Positions 10,856 through 19,706 of a stretch of DNA of 64,000 bases are shown here, in pieces. The notes beneath the pieces were generated by a model. That model had not been told where the DNA came from, ran no database searches, and saw only the letters and a program-made list of their open reading frames with translations. The DNA is taken from positions 1 through 64,000 of the forward strand of contig DDCY01000006.1 in assembly GCA_002335865.1 (NCBI GenBank), read 5' to 3'. The position numbers were made by a program, and so were the translations under genes. The DNA comes from Saprospiraceae bacterium UBA1994 (GTDB taxonomy: Bacteria > Bacteroidota > Bacteroidia > Chitinophagales > Saprospiraceae). Each line of letters opens with the position of its first letter. Within the stretch, counting starts at the first letter, position 1.

Positions 10856-12070
10856 TTATGTTATAAGTGATTTCGGACTGCAAATATAGTGTTTTACAAT
10901 AGGTTTACTGCCCATATCATAATCCGAAATCTCTTCTAAAGGATATATATGACCACTTTTCATAAGAATAAGGATCTTTTCTTTATCCTTATTATAGGTC
11001 TGATTCGATTCACTTCCAGTTAAGACTAAGTAATCTAAATCAGATATGCTAAATCTATTATTATTCAATAATTGAGATCTCGTATTTTGAATGATTTCTT
11101 CAGTTATCGCCTCATTTTGTAAAGCAACCTTAAATAAGACTCTGTTTAGAATTGAATCGGATAAGTACTGAAGAACCTTGTCTGAGTTATTCCCCTGTAT
11201 TTTAAGGGTATAAACGATATCTGTGTCATCGACTTTGCAAAAGCTTTCGATTAGCTCAGGTGTAATTCTATTATCTTTCTTTTCGCTCAATTCAAATAGT
11301 TTCATTAATGGAATTGATATATACTCAGTTCCCCCCTTAAAGTACTCATTTTTTAGTTTCTTCATAAATGCAATAAGCATTTGTTCAGCTGCTATTCCTG
11401 TCTTATGTAGATAGACTTGCCAATACATAAATCGACGAGCAACTAGAAATTTTTCTATTGAGTATATTCCTTTTTCTTCTATGACTAGTCGATTATCCCT
11501 TACATTCAGCATAGTAATAATACGGTCATAACTCACTACACCTTCTGCTACTCCAGTGAAAAAACTATCTCTATTGAGATAGTCCAATCTGTCCATATCA
11601 ATCTGACCACTAATCAGTTCATGTAGAAATGACTTGTGATAATTCCCTTTGAAAATCTCTATTCCTAAATTGAGTTTTCCATTAAACTCAACATTTAGTT
11701 CTTCCATGATAGCTAGGGACATTTCCTCATGATGAAAAGGAAGAATGTTGTTTTCCAGTGCATGCGAAAAAGGACCATGACCTATATCATGAAGAAGTAT
11801 AGCTAAACACACTCCTTCGAACTCTTCATCTGTTATGTCTATATTCTTCGATCTAAGAGTGTTTACGGCTTCACATGTAAGGTGTAGAGCTCCTAGTGCA
11901 TGGTGAAATCTCGTGTGCATGGCGCCAGGATACACTAAGTGGGATAGGCCTTGTTGAGATATACGACGTAGTCGTTGGAAATACGGGTGCTCAATAATAT
12001 CATACAAGATATCAAATGGAAAAGTAATAAATCCGTAGATAGGGTCATTAAATAGTTTCTTTTTACTCAA
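10856..12070 (-). CDS. HD-superfamily phosphohydrolase (dGTPase/SAMHD1-like fold)
   Basis: The 404-residue protein has the full HD metal site: HTRFHHALGALHL near residue 53, then AILLHDIGHGPFSHALE near 92-108 (the H-HD motif), and a later Asp in GQIDMDRLDYLNRD. Proteins of this type are generally annotated as HD-domain phosphohydrolases; the substrate is unknown, and dNTPs or other nucleotides are possible from the fold. It begins with MSKKKLFNDPIYGFI, the conserved N-terminus of this Bacteroidota family. It is divergent from porX across a 114-base gap, so the two may share a control region. Confidence 0.85.
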   Translation of the reverse strand: MSKKKLFNDPIYGFITFPFDILYDIIEHPYFQRLRRISQQGLSHLVYPGAMHTRFHHALGALHLTCEAVNTLRSKNIDITDEEFEGVCLAILLHDIGHGPFSHALENNILPFHHEEMSLAIMEELNVEFNGKLNLGIEIFKGNYHKSFLHELISGQIDMDRLDYLNRDSFFTGVAEGVVSYDRIITMLNVRDNRLVIEEKGIYSIEKFLVARRFMYWQVYLHKTGIAAEQMLIAFMKKLKNEYFKGGTEYISIPLMKLFELSEKKDNRITPELIESFCKVDDTDIVYTLKIQGNNSDKVLQYLSDSILNRVLFKVALQNEAITEEIIQNTRSQLLNNNRFSISDLDYLVLTGSESNQTYNKDKEKILILMKSGHIYPLEEISDYDMGSKPIVKHYICSPKSLIT

Positions 12071-12184
12071 TAGTTGTAATATTAAAAATCATGAGTCCGT
12101 TACATTAACTTAGACGCTTGAAAGCAAAACAAGTCACGCATTTCGGATAATTAATTAAAGATACAAAATCAAAGAGTTAACTAC

Positions 12185-13741
12185 ATGGATAATAAGATCA
12201 AGATACTTTGGGCAGATGATGAGATAGATTTATTGAAGCCGCAACTTTTTTTTCTGGAGAAGAAGGGATATGAAGTAGTAACCGTTACTAATGGCCACGA
12301 TGCCTTAGATGTTATAGCCGAAGATGGAAGTATCGATGTGGTATTCTTAGATGAGAGTATGCCTGGACTAACTGGGCTTGAAACATTGTCTCGTATCAAA
12401 GAGACCAAAGGTAGTATACCTATAGTGATGATTACTAAGAATGAAGCAGAAAATCTAATGGAGGATGCAATCGGTTCTCAGATAGATGATTATTTGATCA
12501 AGCCAGTGAATCCTAATCAAATACTGTTGACACTCAAGAAATTAATCGATAATAAGAGGTTAATTAGTGAAAAAACAGCAACCGATTATCAACAGGAGTT
12601 TAGAAATATATCGATGGATATCTCTGGTGGCCCTGATCATGCAGAATGGTCGGCTATATATAAGCGTATCATCAATTGGGAGCTAAAGCTTGATGAAAGC
12701 AACAATCCACAGCTTAAGGAGATCCTCGATATGCAGAAGAGTGAAGCGAATAAAGAATTTTCTAGGTATGTGGCTAAAAACTATGAAGATTGGATAAATA
12801 AAGAAGGGGGACCGATACTCTCGCATACGATGATGAGAGAGAAGATATTCACTAAAATGGATCGATCTAAGCCAGTTTTCTTTCTTTTATTAGATAATTT
12901 AAGATTTGATCAGTGGAAAGTATTAGAGCCGCTTATCACAGAACTGTTTAGAGTAGATAGTGAAGATTATTTCTACAGTATTTTGCCTACAGCGACGCAA
13001 TATAGCCGTAATGCAATTTTCGCTGGTATGACTCCAGCAGATATACAAAAGAGGTATAAGGACAAATGGCTCAATGATAATGAGAAGGGTGGAAAAAACA
13101 TGCATGAGAAGTTCTTCTTTCAAGAGCAAATAGGTCGCGTCATCAGAGATGATATCAAAACAGATTATGTCAAGATCACCAATGTGAGTAAAGCCAAACA
13201 TTTACAGGATAATATCTTGAATTATATGCAAAATGATATGTCTGTGATAGTGTACAACTTTATAGATATGCTCTCACATAGTCGTACTGAAATGGATGTA
13301 ATCAAAGAACTAGCAGGAGACGAGAAGGCCTATAGATCATTGACCAAATCTTGGTTCTTGAATTCTCCACTATATGGTGCTTTAGAGAAGTTGGCAGAGA
13401 AAGATATTCAATTATTTATTTCTACGGATCACGGTACTATTAGAGTAAAGCAGCCTAGTAAGGTATTAGCGGATAGAGACACTAGCAACAATCTCAGGTA
13501 CAAGGTAGGTAAGAATCTCCAATTTGATCATAAAGATGTATTAGCATTTCGAGATCCTCATAAGGCTGGATTACCGACGCCTAATATTAGCTCCACGTTC
13601 ATATTTGCCAAAGAAGATAAGTTCTTTTTGTACCCTAATAACTATAATCACTTCAAACAGTATTATAATGATACATTCCAGCATGGAGGTATTAGTTTAG
13701 AAGAAGTAATATGTCCAGTGATATCATTATCAAGCAAATAA
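12185..13741 (+). CDS. porX: T9SS response regulator PorX (receiver + PglZ/alkaline-phosphatase-fold effector)
   Basis: The N-terminal receiver domain (1-115) has the acidic pocket D11/D12, phosphoacceptor D56 (FLDESMPG) and K106 (IKPVNP). After a helical linker a PglZ-type alkaline phosphatase-like domain spans about 220-515, with candidate metal ligands in LLLDNLRFDQW, PTATQYSRNA and STDHGTIRV. This architecture is that of PorX, which with the sensor PorY controls T9SS genes in Porphyromonas and Flavobacterium; the PglZ domain has been reported to hydrolyse oligonucleotides. No porY or extracytoplasmic sigma gene is adjacent. It fits the seven T9SS clients in this window. A good terminator follows at 13805-13838. 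Confidence 0.93.
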   Translation: MDNKIKILWADDEIDLLKPQLFFLEKKGYEVVTVTNGHDALDVIAEDGSIDVVFLDESMPGLTGLETLSRIKETKGSIPIVMITKNEAENLMEDAIGSQIDDYLIKPVNPNQILLTLKKLIDNKRLISEKTATDYQQEFRNISMDISGGPDHAEWSAIYKRIINWELKLDESNNPQLKEILDMQKSEANKEFSRYVAKNYEDWINKEGGPILSHTMMREKIFTKMDRSKPVFFLLLDNLRFDQWKVLEPLITELFRVDSEDYFYSILPTATQYSRNAIFAGMTPADIQKRYKDKWLNDNEKGGKNMHEKFFFQEQIGRVIRDDIKTDYVKITNVSKAKHLQDNILNYMQNDMSVIVYNFIDMLSHSRTEMDVIKELAGDEKAYRSLTKSWFLNSPLYGALEKLAEKDIQLFISTDHGTIRVKQPSKVLADRDTSNNLRYKVGKNLQFDHKDVLAFRDPHKAGLPTPNISSTFIFAKEDKFFLYPNNYNHFKQYYNDTFQHGGISLEEVICPVISLSSK

Positions 13742-14044
13742 GTAATGGCAAGGTATTTATTTGGTATTAGCGATCTAATTAAATCTTGACTTAGGCGATA
13801 TTAAGACAGCTGTTACAAACTTGACGGCTGTTTTCTTTTATATTTATTTTTAGCTCTACTAGAAATACTGATTTAGATTTTTCCACTAAGGTCGAAATGA
13901 ACTGAGAAATTTAGTCTTTGATCCTTCCTCTAGCATTCAGGATTGTAAAATGAGTGTTTTTTGGGATTGGAAGGATAGAGCCAAAGATTTTAGAATCGTT
14001 TGGCTGAGATAAATAAAAGAGAACTCTAACTGAATAGTATGGAA
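13742..14044. other. Intergenic region between convergent porX and membrane-protein genes
   Basis: About 300 bases with the porX terminator (13805-13838) and, on the minus strand around 13917-13950, a degenerate copy of a dispersed element of the form TCCTGAA...GAAGGATCAA that recurs near 56970. No open frame of note was seen. Confidence 0.5.
13805..13838 (+). terminator. Terminator after porX
   Basis: The stem ACAGCTGT / ACGGCTGT (8 bp with one G-T pair) is followed by TTTTCTTTTA. It is located 64 bases past the porX stop. Confidence 0.6.
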
Positions 14045-14497
14045 TTACTTATGAATCAAACTCTCAAAGATCTGTGGATGTTTGGTAACAAAGTCGTTGT
14101 ACCAGACCTTGCTTTTGAGGAAGTATATATTCCGACCATGTTTGGTTAGTCCCTTCATCTTTATGCTGACAAGAGTCTTGAATACAAGATTGTATTCTTT
14201 TATCTTTTCTATATCTTGATAATTATACTGATATGTTTGAAAATAGTTGCTAGCTGAAAAAGCTTCTTCTGCGAATTCGATTCTGAGTAACTTCATGATT
14301 GTGAAGTAGATAAAAGCTAAGAAAACGAGGAATAATCCGAGAATGCTTAACTTGAAAGTCCAATCACTAAACAATAGATTTTCTTTTCCTGATGAGAAAA
14401 AGATAGCCAATGTCAGTAATCCGAAAAATGCAATCCATAGGGTAGGCAAGAAAATCTTGAGTACCAACGTCAGATTAGAACTTACTCTTATACTCAT
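14045..14497 (-). CDS. Small membrane protein of unknown function, coupled to tatC
   Basis: The 150-residue protein has two hydrophobic helices (about 10-33 and 46-70) followed by a soluble basic domain ending in a KHPQIFESL tail; the layout resembles small PH-like membrane proteins, but no family is recognised. Its start overlaps the tatC stop by 4 bases (ATGA), so it is translationally coupled to tatC. The coupling suggests envelope function, though nothing in the sequence shows a role in Tat export. Confidence 0.75.
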   Translation of the reverse strand: MSIRVSSNLTLVLKIFLPTLWIAFFGLLTLAIFFSSGKENLLFSDWTFKLSILGLFLVFLAFIYFTIMKLLRIEFAEEAFSASNYFQTYQYNYQDIEKIKEYNLVFKTLVSIKMKGLTKHGRNIYFLKSKVWYNDFVTKHPQIFESLIHK

Positions 14498-15327
14498 GAA
14501 TTTTCCTTTAATTGGTTAGCTTTTTCTACTCGACGACTGATGTGTATACTTATCTCATATAAGATGAATAAAGGTATACCTATAAGAAACTGAGAAGTAA
14601 CATCTGGTGGAGTGATTATGGATGCCAATATTAATATAATTATCAGTGCATGCTTACGGTACGTCCTCATGAAATCAGGAGTAAGTAAACCTACTTTGGA
14701 TAAGAAGTAAACTACTATTGGTAGTTCAAATACTATACCTGTGGGAATGGTGAACATAGTAAGATAGCTCACATATGACGCGAGAGTAGGATCTATTATG
14801 ATCTCATCACTTAGATTATATCCTACTAAGAAATTGATAGCAAAAGGTGATATCACGAAATAACCAAATAGCGCTCCTGCAATAAACAAAGAAGAACAAT
14901 AGGCGACTATTCCTCTTGCCGCTTTCTGCTCTCCAGGATATAATCCTGGCTTGAGAAACTGCCAAAATTCCCAAAATATATAAGGAAATGAGACTATGAA
15001 ACCTAAGCTCATACAAACTTTGAGACTGGTAAAAAATTGCTCTCCTAGTTCTTTTACTTGCAGTCCAAATACTGGTGGTCTAAAGCAAGTAGCTTCTGAT
15101 AAACTACAGAAAAATTCGTAAGTAGGGAATGAATTTTGCTTAGGCCAGAAAATAATATTGTCAAATACCCAAGATTCTAATATGTAGAATATAATGGCAA
15201 AAATAACGATGGCAAGTATAGATCTTATCAAATGCCACCTGAGTTCTTCTAAGTGCTGAAGGAAGCCCATCTCTCCTTCCTCTGTTTTTGCAGGCGAGTT
15301 GTTTTTCTTTTTGGAAAGTCCGAGCAT
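14494..15327 (-). CDS. tatC: Twin-arginine translocase subunit TatC
   Basis: TatC is the integral receptor of the Tat pathway that exports folded proteins across the inner membrane. The 277-residue protein has six hydrophobic segments, the conserved cytoplasmic N-terminal motif FLQHLEELRWHLIRSI (LxELRxRL type), the periplasmic loop and SFPYIFWEFWQFLKPGLY, and the late segment FELPIVVYFLSKVGLL. No tatA/B gene is adjacent. It forms an operon with the 4-base-overlapping downstream gene and perhaps with the exchanger gene 99 bases upstream. A TATATTTG box on the minus strand at 15362-15369 could be its own promoter. Confidence 0.96.
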   Translation of the reverse strand: MLGLSKKKNNSPAKTEEGEMGFLQHLEELRWHLIRSILAIVIFAIIFYILESWVFDNIIFWPKQNSFPTYEFFCSLSEATCFRPPVFGLQVKELGEQFFTSLKVCMSLGFIVSFPYIFWEFWQFLKPGLYPGEQKAARGIVAYCSSLFIAGALFGYFVISPFAINFLVGYNLSDEIIIDPTLASYVSYLTMFTIPTGIVFELPIVVYFLSKVGLLTPDFMRTYRKHALIIILILASIITPPDVTSQFLIGIPLFILYEISIHISRRVEKANQLKENS

Positions 15328-15361
15328 ATATATTCTAGATCATTATCGTTTTATCGAAGGT

Positions 15362-15369
15362 CAAATATA
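15362..15369 (-). promoter_or_regulatory. Putative -7 box (TATATTTG) for tatC
   Basis: The minus strand reads TATATTTG, matching the Bacteroidota -7 consensus TAnnTTTG, 35 bases before the tatC start. No clear -33 TTTG is found at the right spacing, so support is weak. Confidence 0.3.
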
Positions 15370-15426
15370 TACTACAATGTTTTGGTATGATGTCTGTTCA
15401 TTGTAATATGTTAAGAGACATAATAC

Positions 15427-16353
15427 TTAGATTTTTTCAGCCAATTGTGATAGAAAGAATAAATAGAATATAATCAACATAGCTCCTTCCCACTTACTAA
15501 TCTTACGAGTAAGGCAGATCATACCAAATAATATGGTCGCGGCTAGCATAAAAGGGGTATCAAAAGTCAATGTCTCTTCAGGTATTTTTATATCTCCGAA
15601 GAACCTTGGAATACTCATCACCGCAAAAGTGTTGAACATGTTACTTCCCAATACATTTCCAATCGCCATACCATGATTACCCGCCTTGGCGGCTTTGACA
15701 CTTACTACTACTTCCGGTAGTGATGTCCCCAGTGCTACGGCTCCTAATGCTATGATATGTGGATCTATCGCCATTACAGTTGCTATCTCCGTCATAGCTT
15801 TGATCGTATAGGTAGCTCCAAAATATACTAGAGTAGCTCCCAACAGGAGCATGACATAAGTTTTAGCATCAGGTTTATTACATTTATCTTTATCATTGAC
15901 TTTCTTTCTAGTGAAAGAATTCAGCAGAAATACGATTAGAGCAATGATAAATATAGTTGCTTCTATCAATGTAAACTGAAGATCATAAAGAGCAAAATAT
16001 AAAAGAAATGCAGATCCAAATAGTAATGGCATATCGATATCCATCACATCGAAATCGATTTTCATTTTACCACCTAAAAATGCAGCCAAACCTAGTACCA
16101 ACAATATATTAGTAATATTGGACCCAATAACATTACCTATAACTATCTCTGATGTGCCTGATGTTACAGCTGCTATTGAAGTAGCTAATTCAGGTAACGA
16201 GGTACCAAAAGCTACTATAGTAACTCCAATTACAAAAGACGGAATACCAATATAAGTACCAATCTTTTCTGCAGAGCTTATAAACCAATCTGACGCGATT
16301 ACAAGAGCAGCCAAGCTTACCACAAATAGTATTAAAGCTAAAGTTAATCCCAA
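15427..16353 (-). CDS. Ca2+/Na+ (K+-dependent type) exchanger, CaCA family
   Basis: This 308-residue inner-membrane antiporter has the two inverted alpha-repeats typical of CaCA exchangers: GTSLPELATSIAAV with IGNVIGSNITNILLVLG near 50-90, and GTSLPEVVVSVKAA with IGNVLGSNMFNTFAVM near 205-245. About ten transmembrane segments fit YrbG-like proteins. The two acidic residues of the GTSLPE motifs are the expected cation ligands. The ion specificity (Ca2+ against Na+ or H+) cannot be told from sequence alone. It precedes tatC by 99 bases on the same strand. Confidence 0.92.
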   Translation of the reverse strand: MGLTLALILFVVSLAALVIASDWFISSAEKIGTYIGIPSFVIGVTIVAFGTSLPELATSIAAVTSGTSEIVIGNVIGSNITNILLVLGLAAFLGGKMKIDFDVMDIDMPLLFGSAFLLYFALYDLQFTLIEATIFIIALIVFLLNSFTRKKVNDKDKCNKPDAKTYVMLLLGATLVYFGATYTIKAMTEIATVMAIDPHIIALGAVALGTSLPEVVVSVKAAKAGNHGMAIGNVLGSNMFNTFAVMSIPRFFGDIKIPEETLTFDTPFMLAATILFGMICLTRKISKWEGAMLIIFYLFFLSQLAEKI

Positions 16354-16524
16354 TTCGTATTTATTTTAAATCTCATAAAATGTAAAGTTAACTATTTATA
16401 CTCTATAAGTATATAGTGATTATTACACTATATGGATATTAGATCTATAGCTATGCTTTCTCCGACAATGTGTTTGTAAAAATCAAATACTTCCCAATTC
16501 GATTTCTCGGTATTTTTACTCTTA

Positions 16525-16561
16525 AATAAAAAAAGCAGCTCCTGTATGACAAGAGCTGCTT
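16525..16561 (-). terminator. Terminator for interrupted T9SS client gene
   Basis: On the minus strand AAGCAGCTC / GAGCTGCTT form a perfect 9-bp stem with an 11-base loop, followed by TTTTTTTATTT. It starts 25 bases past the stop at 16586. Confidence 0.8.
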
Positions 16562-16585
16562 CGGTATATCTGTTATTGAGCTAGA

Positions 16586-17695
16586 TTATAACCTCACTAC
16601 TTTCTCTGTTTGTATCGATCCATTCATATTGATAGTCAGGAAGTATATTCCCTGAGGATAGTGTGCCATCTCTACAGTGAAATTACCTTCAGAGTTAGAT
16701 TGCTGATTCATTACTTGACCATTTACACTTCGGAGTATGATAGAAGATTGCGCTCCGGTATTTACTGTCACGAAGTCATATGTAGAAGTAGGTGTAATAC
16801 GTATACTAGATTTATGTATCTCTACAGATACCATATCTGAGTAGTCGAAGCGACCATCAATATCTACTTGTTTTAATCTATAGTAGTTGATACCAGTTAA
16901 TGGTGATTCATCCATGAAAATGTAATCATTTAATCCCAAACTATTTCCATTTCCTTTCACAGCACCAATCGTTTCATATCTAACTGCATCAGTAGATCTT
17001 TCGATTTCAAATCTATCGTTATTGATTTCAGAAGCCGTTTGCCAAGCTAATTTTACTCGATTAGTACGGTTCGTTGCATTGAATTTTGTAAAATCTACTG
17101 GAAGCACTATTTCCTCCACAGTAATAGCTGATATATCATAACCATCTCCGGCACCATTTACATTAAATCTAAATCCAACAGTCAGAATATTGGCACCTGT
17201 TACATCAATAGTGGCAGTAGATAGATCGACAGGATCACCTGAAGTATCTGATCCATCTAAAATAATCTCAACGATAGTTTCTATTCCATCAATAAAATAA
17301 AAGTATTCAAAAAATTCACTTTCAGCGTTTTGAACATTGCCTCCAAATGTAGCTCCTGTAGCGGTAATAGTAATGAAGTTTACATTAGATATGTCTATTT
17401 CCATAGATTCGAGAGAAGCTGTTCCTCCCCAATCTTGAATATGGATTTGGCCACCGTCAACTTTAAATTCATTAAAACTACCATCGGTGGATGGTGTATC
17501 TGTATATGAAGCTGTCCAGTCATCAGGCGATATACCACCTATTTCAGAGGCAGGGCCTTCGGCAGGTGGATTTGCTGTATTGTGGTCAGGAAATCAATCT
17601 CCATCTGTTGAGAAGTCGGCGTTATATAATACTTGGCTACTAATCGAAGAGGAGATTAAAAATATTAAGACAAATAATGGCATTAACTTTTTCAT
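16586..17695 (-). pseudogene. T9SS type A client interrupted by an in-frame TGA at codon 34
   Basis: Reading the minus strand from an ATG at 17695 gives a signal peptide (MKKLMPLFVLIFLISSSISS, then Q), then 13 residues, a TGA at 17596-17594, and an uninterrupted same-frame continuation of 336 codons to the TAA at 16586. The continuation holds a lectin-like or Ig-like domain, a fibronectin-like stretch (LAWQTASEINNDRFEIERS) seen in many Bacteroidota secreted proteins, and a T9SS type A sorting domain (PQGIYFLTI near the end). A single base change, for example in a TGG Trp codon, explains the stop. An ATG at 17404 could at most give an exportless 272-residue fragment. The promoter at 17737-17768 and terminator at 16525-16561 look intact, so the lesion is recent, a sequencing error, or read through. 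Confidence 0.85.
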
Positions 17696-17736
17696 TTTTC
17701 CAGATATTTTTATTGTAATTTTTTACGTAACTGAAG

Positions 17737-17768
17737 CAAAGTTAAATACTTTATATTTTTAAGACAAA
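17737..17768 (-). promoter_or_regulatory. Bacteroidota-type promoter for the interrupted client
   Basis: The minus strand carries TTTG (17768-17765), a 20-base spacer, and TAACTTTG (17744-17737), matching the TTTG-N20-TAnnTTTG consensus. The predicted start site is about 35 bases before the ATG at 17695. This supports 17695 rather than 17404 as the real gene start. Confidence 0.6.
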
Positions 17769-17900
17769 TCATATATGATATTAACGTATATATTTAGTTG
17801 TTATATAATAGAGAGATATTATTCTTATATGTCAGAAGGGTTTAGTATTTATCGTCAGAGACTACTATTTTTACATTCTAATTTAAAAAGTGAGATGACT

Positions 17901-18209
17901 ATGTTTGGAGATATGATGAAAAATATGCAATCGCAGCAAGAAGAGATGCAATCTACGCTGAAAAAAATAAAGGTAGCGGTATCTAAAAATGGTATTGCCA
18001 TAGAAGCTAATGCAGCTAGAGAGATACTCAATATTTCTATTGATAAAGATCTGATGGAAGACAAAGAGCAGTTGGAAGATATGCTCATATTCGCAATCAA
18101 TGATATCACTCAGGTTATCCAGCAGCAAGAGGCTGTTGCCTCTCAAGATATGATGAGTAAAGTACTTCCTGGTGGATTAGCAGGTTTGGGAGACATGTTT
18201 TCAAAATAG
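17901..18209 (+). CDS. YbaB/EbfC-family nucleoid-associated protein
   Basis: This short helical DNA-binding protein family binds DNA as a tweezer-shaped dimer. The 102-residue form from ATG 17901 (MFGDMMKNMQSQQEEMQ) matches the usual YbaB length and N-terminus; an ATG at 17895 adds two residues, and the frame is open back to 17775 but that part looks unlike the family. The helix-rich N-terminus, the middle strand segment IEANAAREILNISID and the C-terminal PGGLAGLGDMF tail all fit. In many bacteria it sits beside dnaX/recR, which are absent here. It is followed after 19 bases by a T9SS client gene on the same strand. Confidence 0.85.
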   Translation: MFGDMMKNMQSQQEEMQSTLKKIKVAVSKNGIAIEANAAREILNISIDKDLMEDKEQLEDMLIFAINDITQVIQQQEAVASQDMMSKVLPGGLAGLGDMFSK

Positions 18210-18228
18210 TTTAACATAGATTTGTAGC

Positions 18229-19464
18229 ATGAGCTTAATGCAAATGATAAGACAGAAGTCCTACTTCGTAAAATTAGTGTTGATTATATCTAGTATAATC
18301 TTTCTTGGCTTAAGATATGCTAGTGCACAGGTGGTACATTACAGTTTTGATATGTGTGATGGTACTGACGAAGTATTACTTCAATCTGATGCTGATTTAC
18401 AGGGTGTTACTTGTGGCTGTGGATTAGTAGGCCAAAGTGCCTCTCTAGATGGAGTGAATGATAGGATTGTATTTCCAGCTGGACTGCGAGACGTTTTTGA
18501 GCAAAATTTTAGCCTCGAATTCTATTTTCAAATAGAACCTGTAAATGGCACTATTGATATATTATCATTTTCTACGGATTGTTCTTTGGATAGCAATTTT
18601 ACGATAAGATATATAAGTAATACCAATGATATACTAGTTAACCTTACTGAGAATATCAATGCACGTATAGAGACGAGAGCTGAGCTCAATGTTGATATCT
18701 GTTGGCATCATATTTTATGGGTTAAATCTGGATTGGAGTATTCCTTTTATCTTGACAATCAATTTGTTAGTACGACAGTTGCATCAAAGGGATTGTCTAT
18801 AGGAAAGAATGCATTATTCGGTATATCTAATAGTCCATGCCTTGCGGTAAATGAAGAGAGATTTACTGGAGTGATCGATGAATTTAAAATATACGATAGA
18901 CCTATTTCTCTATTAGAGGCCAATAATAGATACCTATTCCCTGGAGAGATAATTAATAGAGATACTACCATATTTGTAGGTAATAGTGTAAATCTATCAG
19001 CAGGTAACAATTGCGCAAACTCTCTAGTTTGGTCACCTGTAAATGGGCTATCAGTTACCAATGATTTTAATACTATAGCAACTCCTACAGAATCCACTAG
19101 CTATACGTTGAGTACCGTCGCTATAGACGGATGTACACAGACAGATACAGTAAGAATAAATGTAATAAGTGATGACGATATCAGTTGCGAAAATCTGCTA
19201 CTTCCATCAGCATTTACTCCAAATGGAGATGGACTAAACGAGACGTACCGTATCTCCAATACGTTTATTATTGAGTCATTAGAATCTTTCGAAATATTCG
19301 ATAGATGGGGGAGTAGAGTATTCGTCGCCAATGGTGTAAGCGATGGCTGGGATGGTTTCTTTAACGGATCGCCGGTCAATCCTGGACATTATGTGTACAA
19401 AGTAAAATATACCTGTCAGACGGGAGAGTTTAGCAAAGTTGGCGGGTTTACTGTTCTACGGTAA
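18229..19464 (+). CDS. LamG/concanavalin-like T9SS type B secreted protein
   Basis: The 411-residue protein starts with a long signal peptide (hydrophobic core about 14-30, cleavage near ASAQ). A LamG-like laminin-G/lectin fold follows at about 36-240 (LDGVNDRIVFPAG, FSLEFYFQIE, WHHILWVKSG, GVIDEFKIYDRPIS). Then comes a short Ig-like stretch about 245-315, and the gliding-motility-type C-terminal sorting domain from about 323 (SAFTPNGDGLNE, FEIFDRWGSRVF, DGWDGFFNG, PGHYVYKVKY). It is probably exported by Sec then T9SS and retained at or released from the cell surface. The ligand is unknown. It is convergent with the 1263-residue client gene. Confidence 0.88.
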   Translation: MSLMQMIRQKSYFVKLVLIISSIIFLGLRYASAQVVHYSFDMCDGTDEVLLQSDADLQGVTCGCGLVGQSASLDGVNDRIVFPAGLRDVFEQNFSLEFYFQIEPVNGTIDILSFSTDCSLDSNFTIRYISNTNDILVNLTENINARIETRAELNVDICWHHILWVKSGLEYSFYLDNQFVSTTVASKGLSIGKNALFGISNSPCLAVNEERFTGVIDEFKIYDRPISLLEANNRYLFPGEIINRDTTIFVGNSVNLSAGNNCANSLVWSPVNGLSVTNDFNTIATPTESTSYTLSTVAIDGCTQTDTVRINVISDDDISCENLLLPSAFTPNGDGLNETYRISNTFIIESLESFEIFDRWGSRVFVANGVSDGWDGFFNGSPVNPGHYVYKVKYTCQTGEFSKVGGFTVLR

Positions 19465-19706
19465 TCATGTAATAATCACTGTATTTTCCAATTCAATTCG
19501 GAAATAGATTACTTTATCTCTCACTGGTACAATTCAAGCCAAGACTTCAAGATGAGAAGGATGTAGTTGCAGATACCAATGGGTCAATGCCTCAGGATAA
19601 TTCAAAATATTAAGGTTGTATGATCTGTGTTTATATTTCAGTAATATTCCTTATATCGACGGTAGGAATTATCAATAATTATGACTGAATTACAGTTTTT
19701 TGAAAA

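Noticed and set aside
17487..17762. 91-codon plus-strand frame
   Set aside because: It is the antisense of the interrupted T9SS client, whose signal peptide and continuing frame explain the region better.
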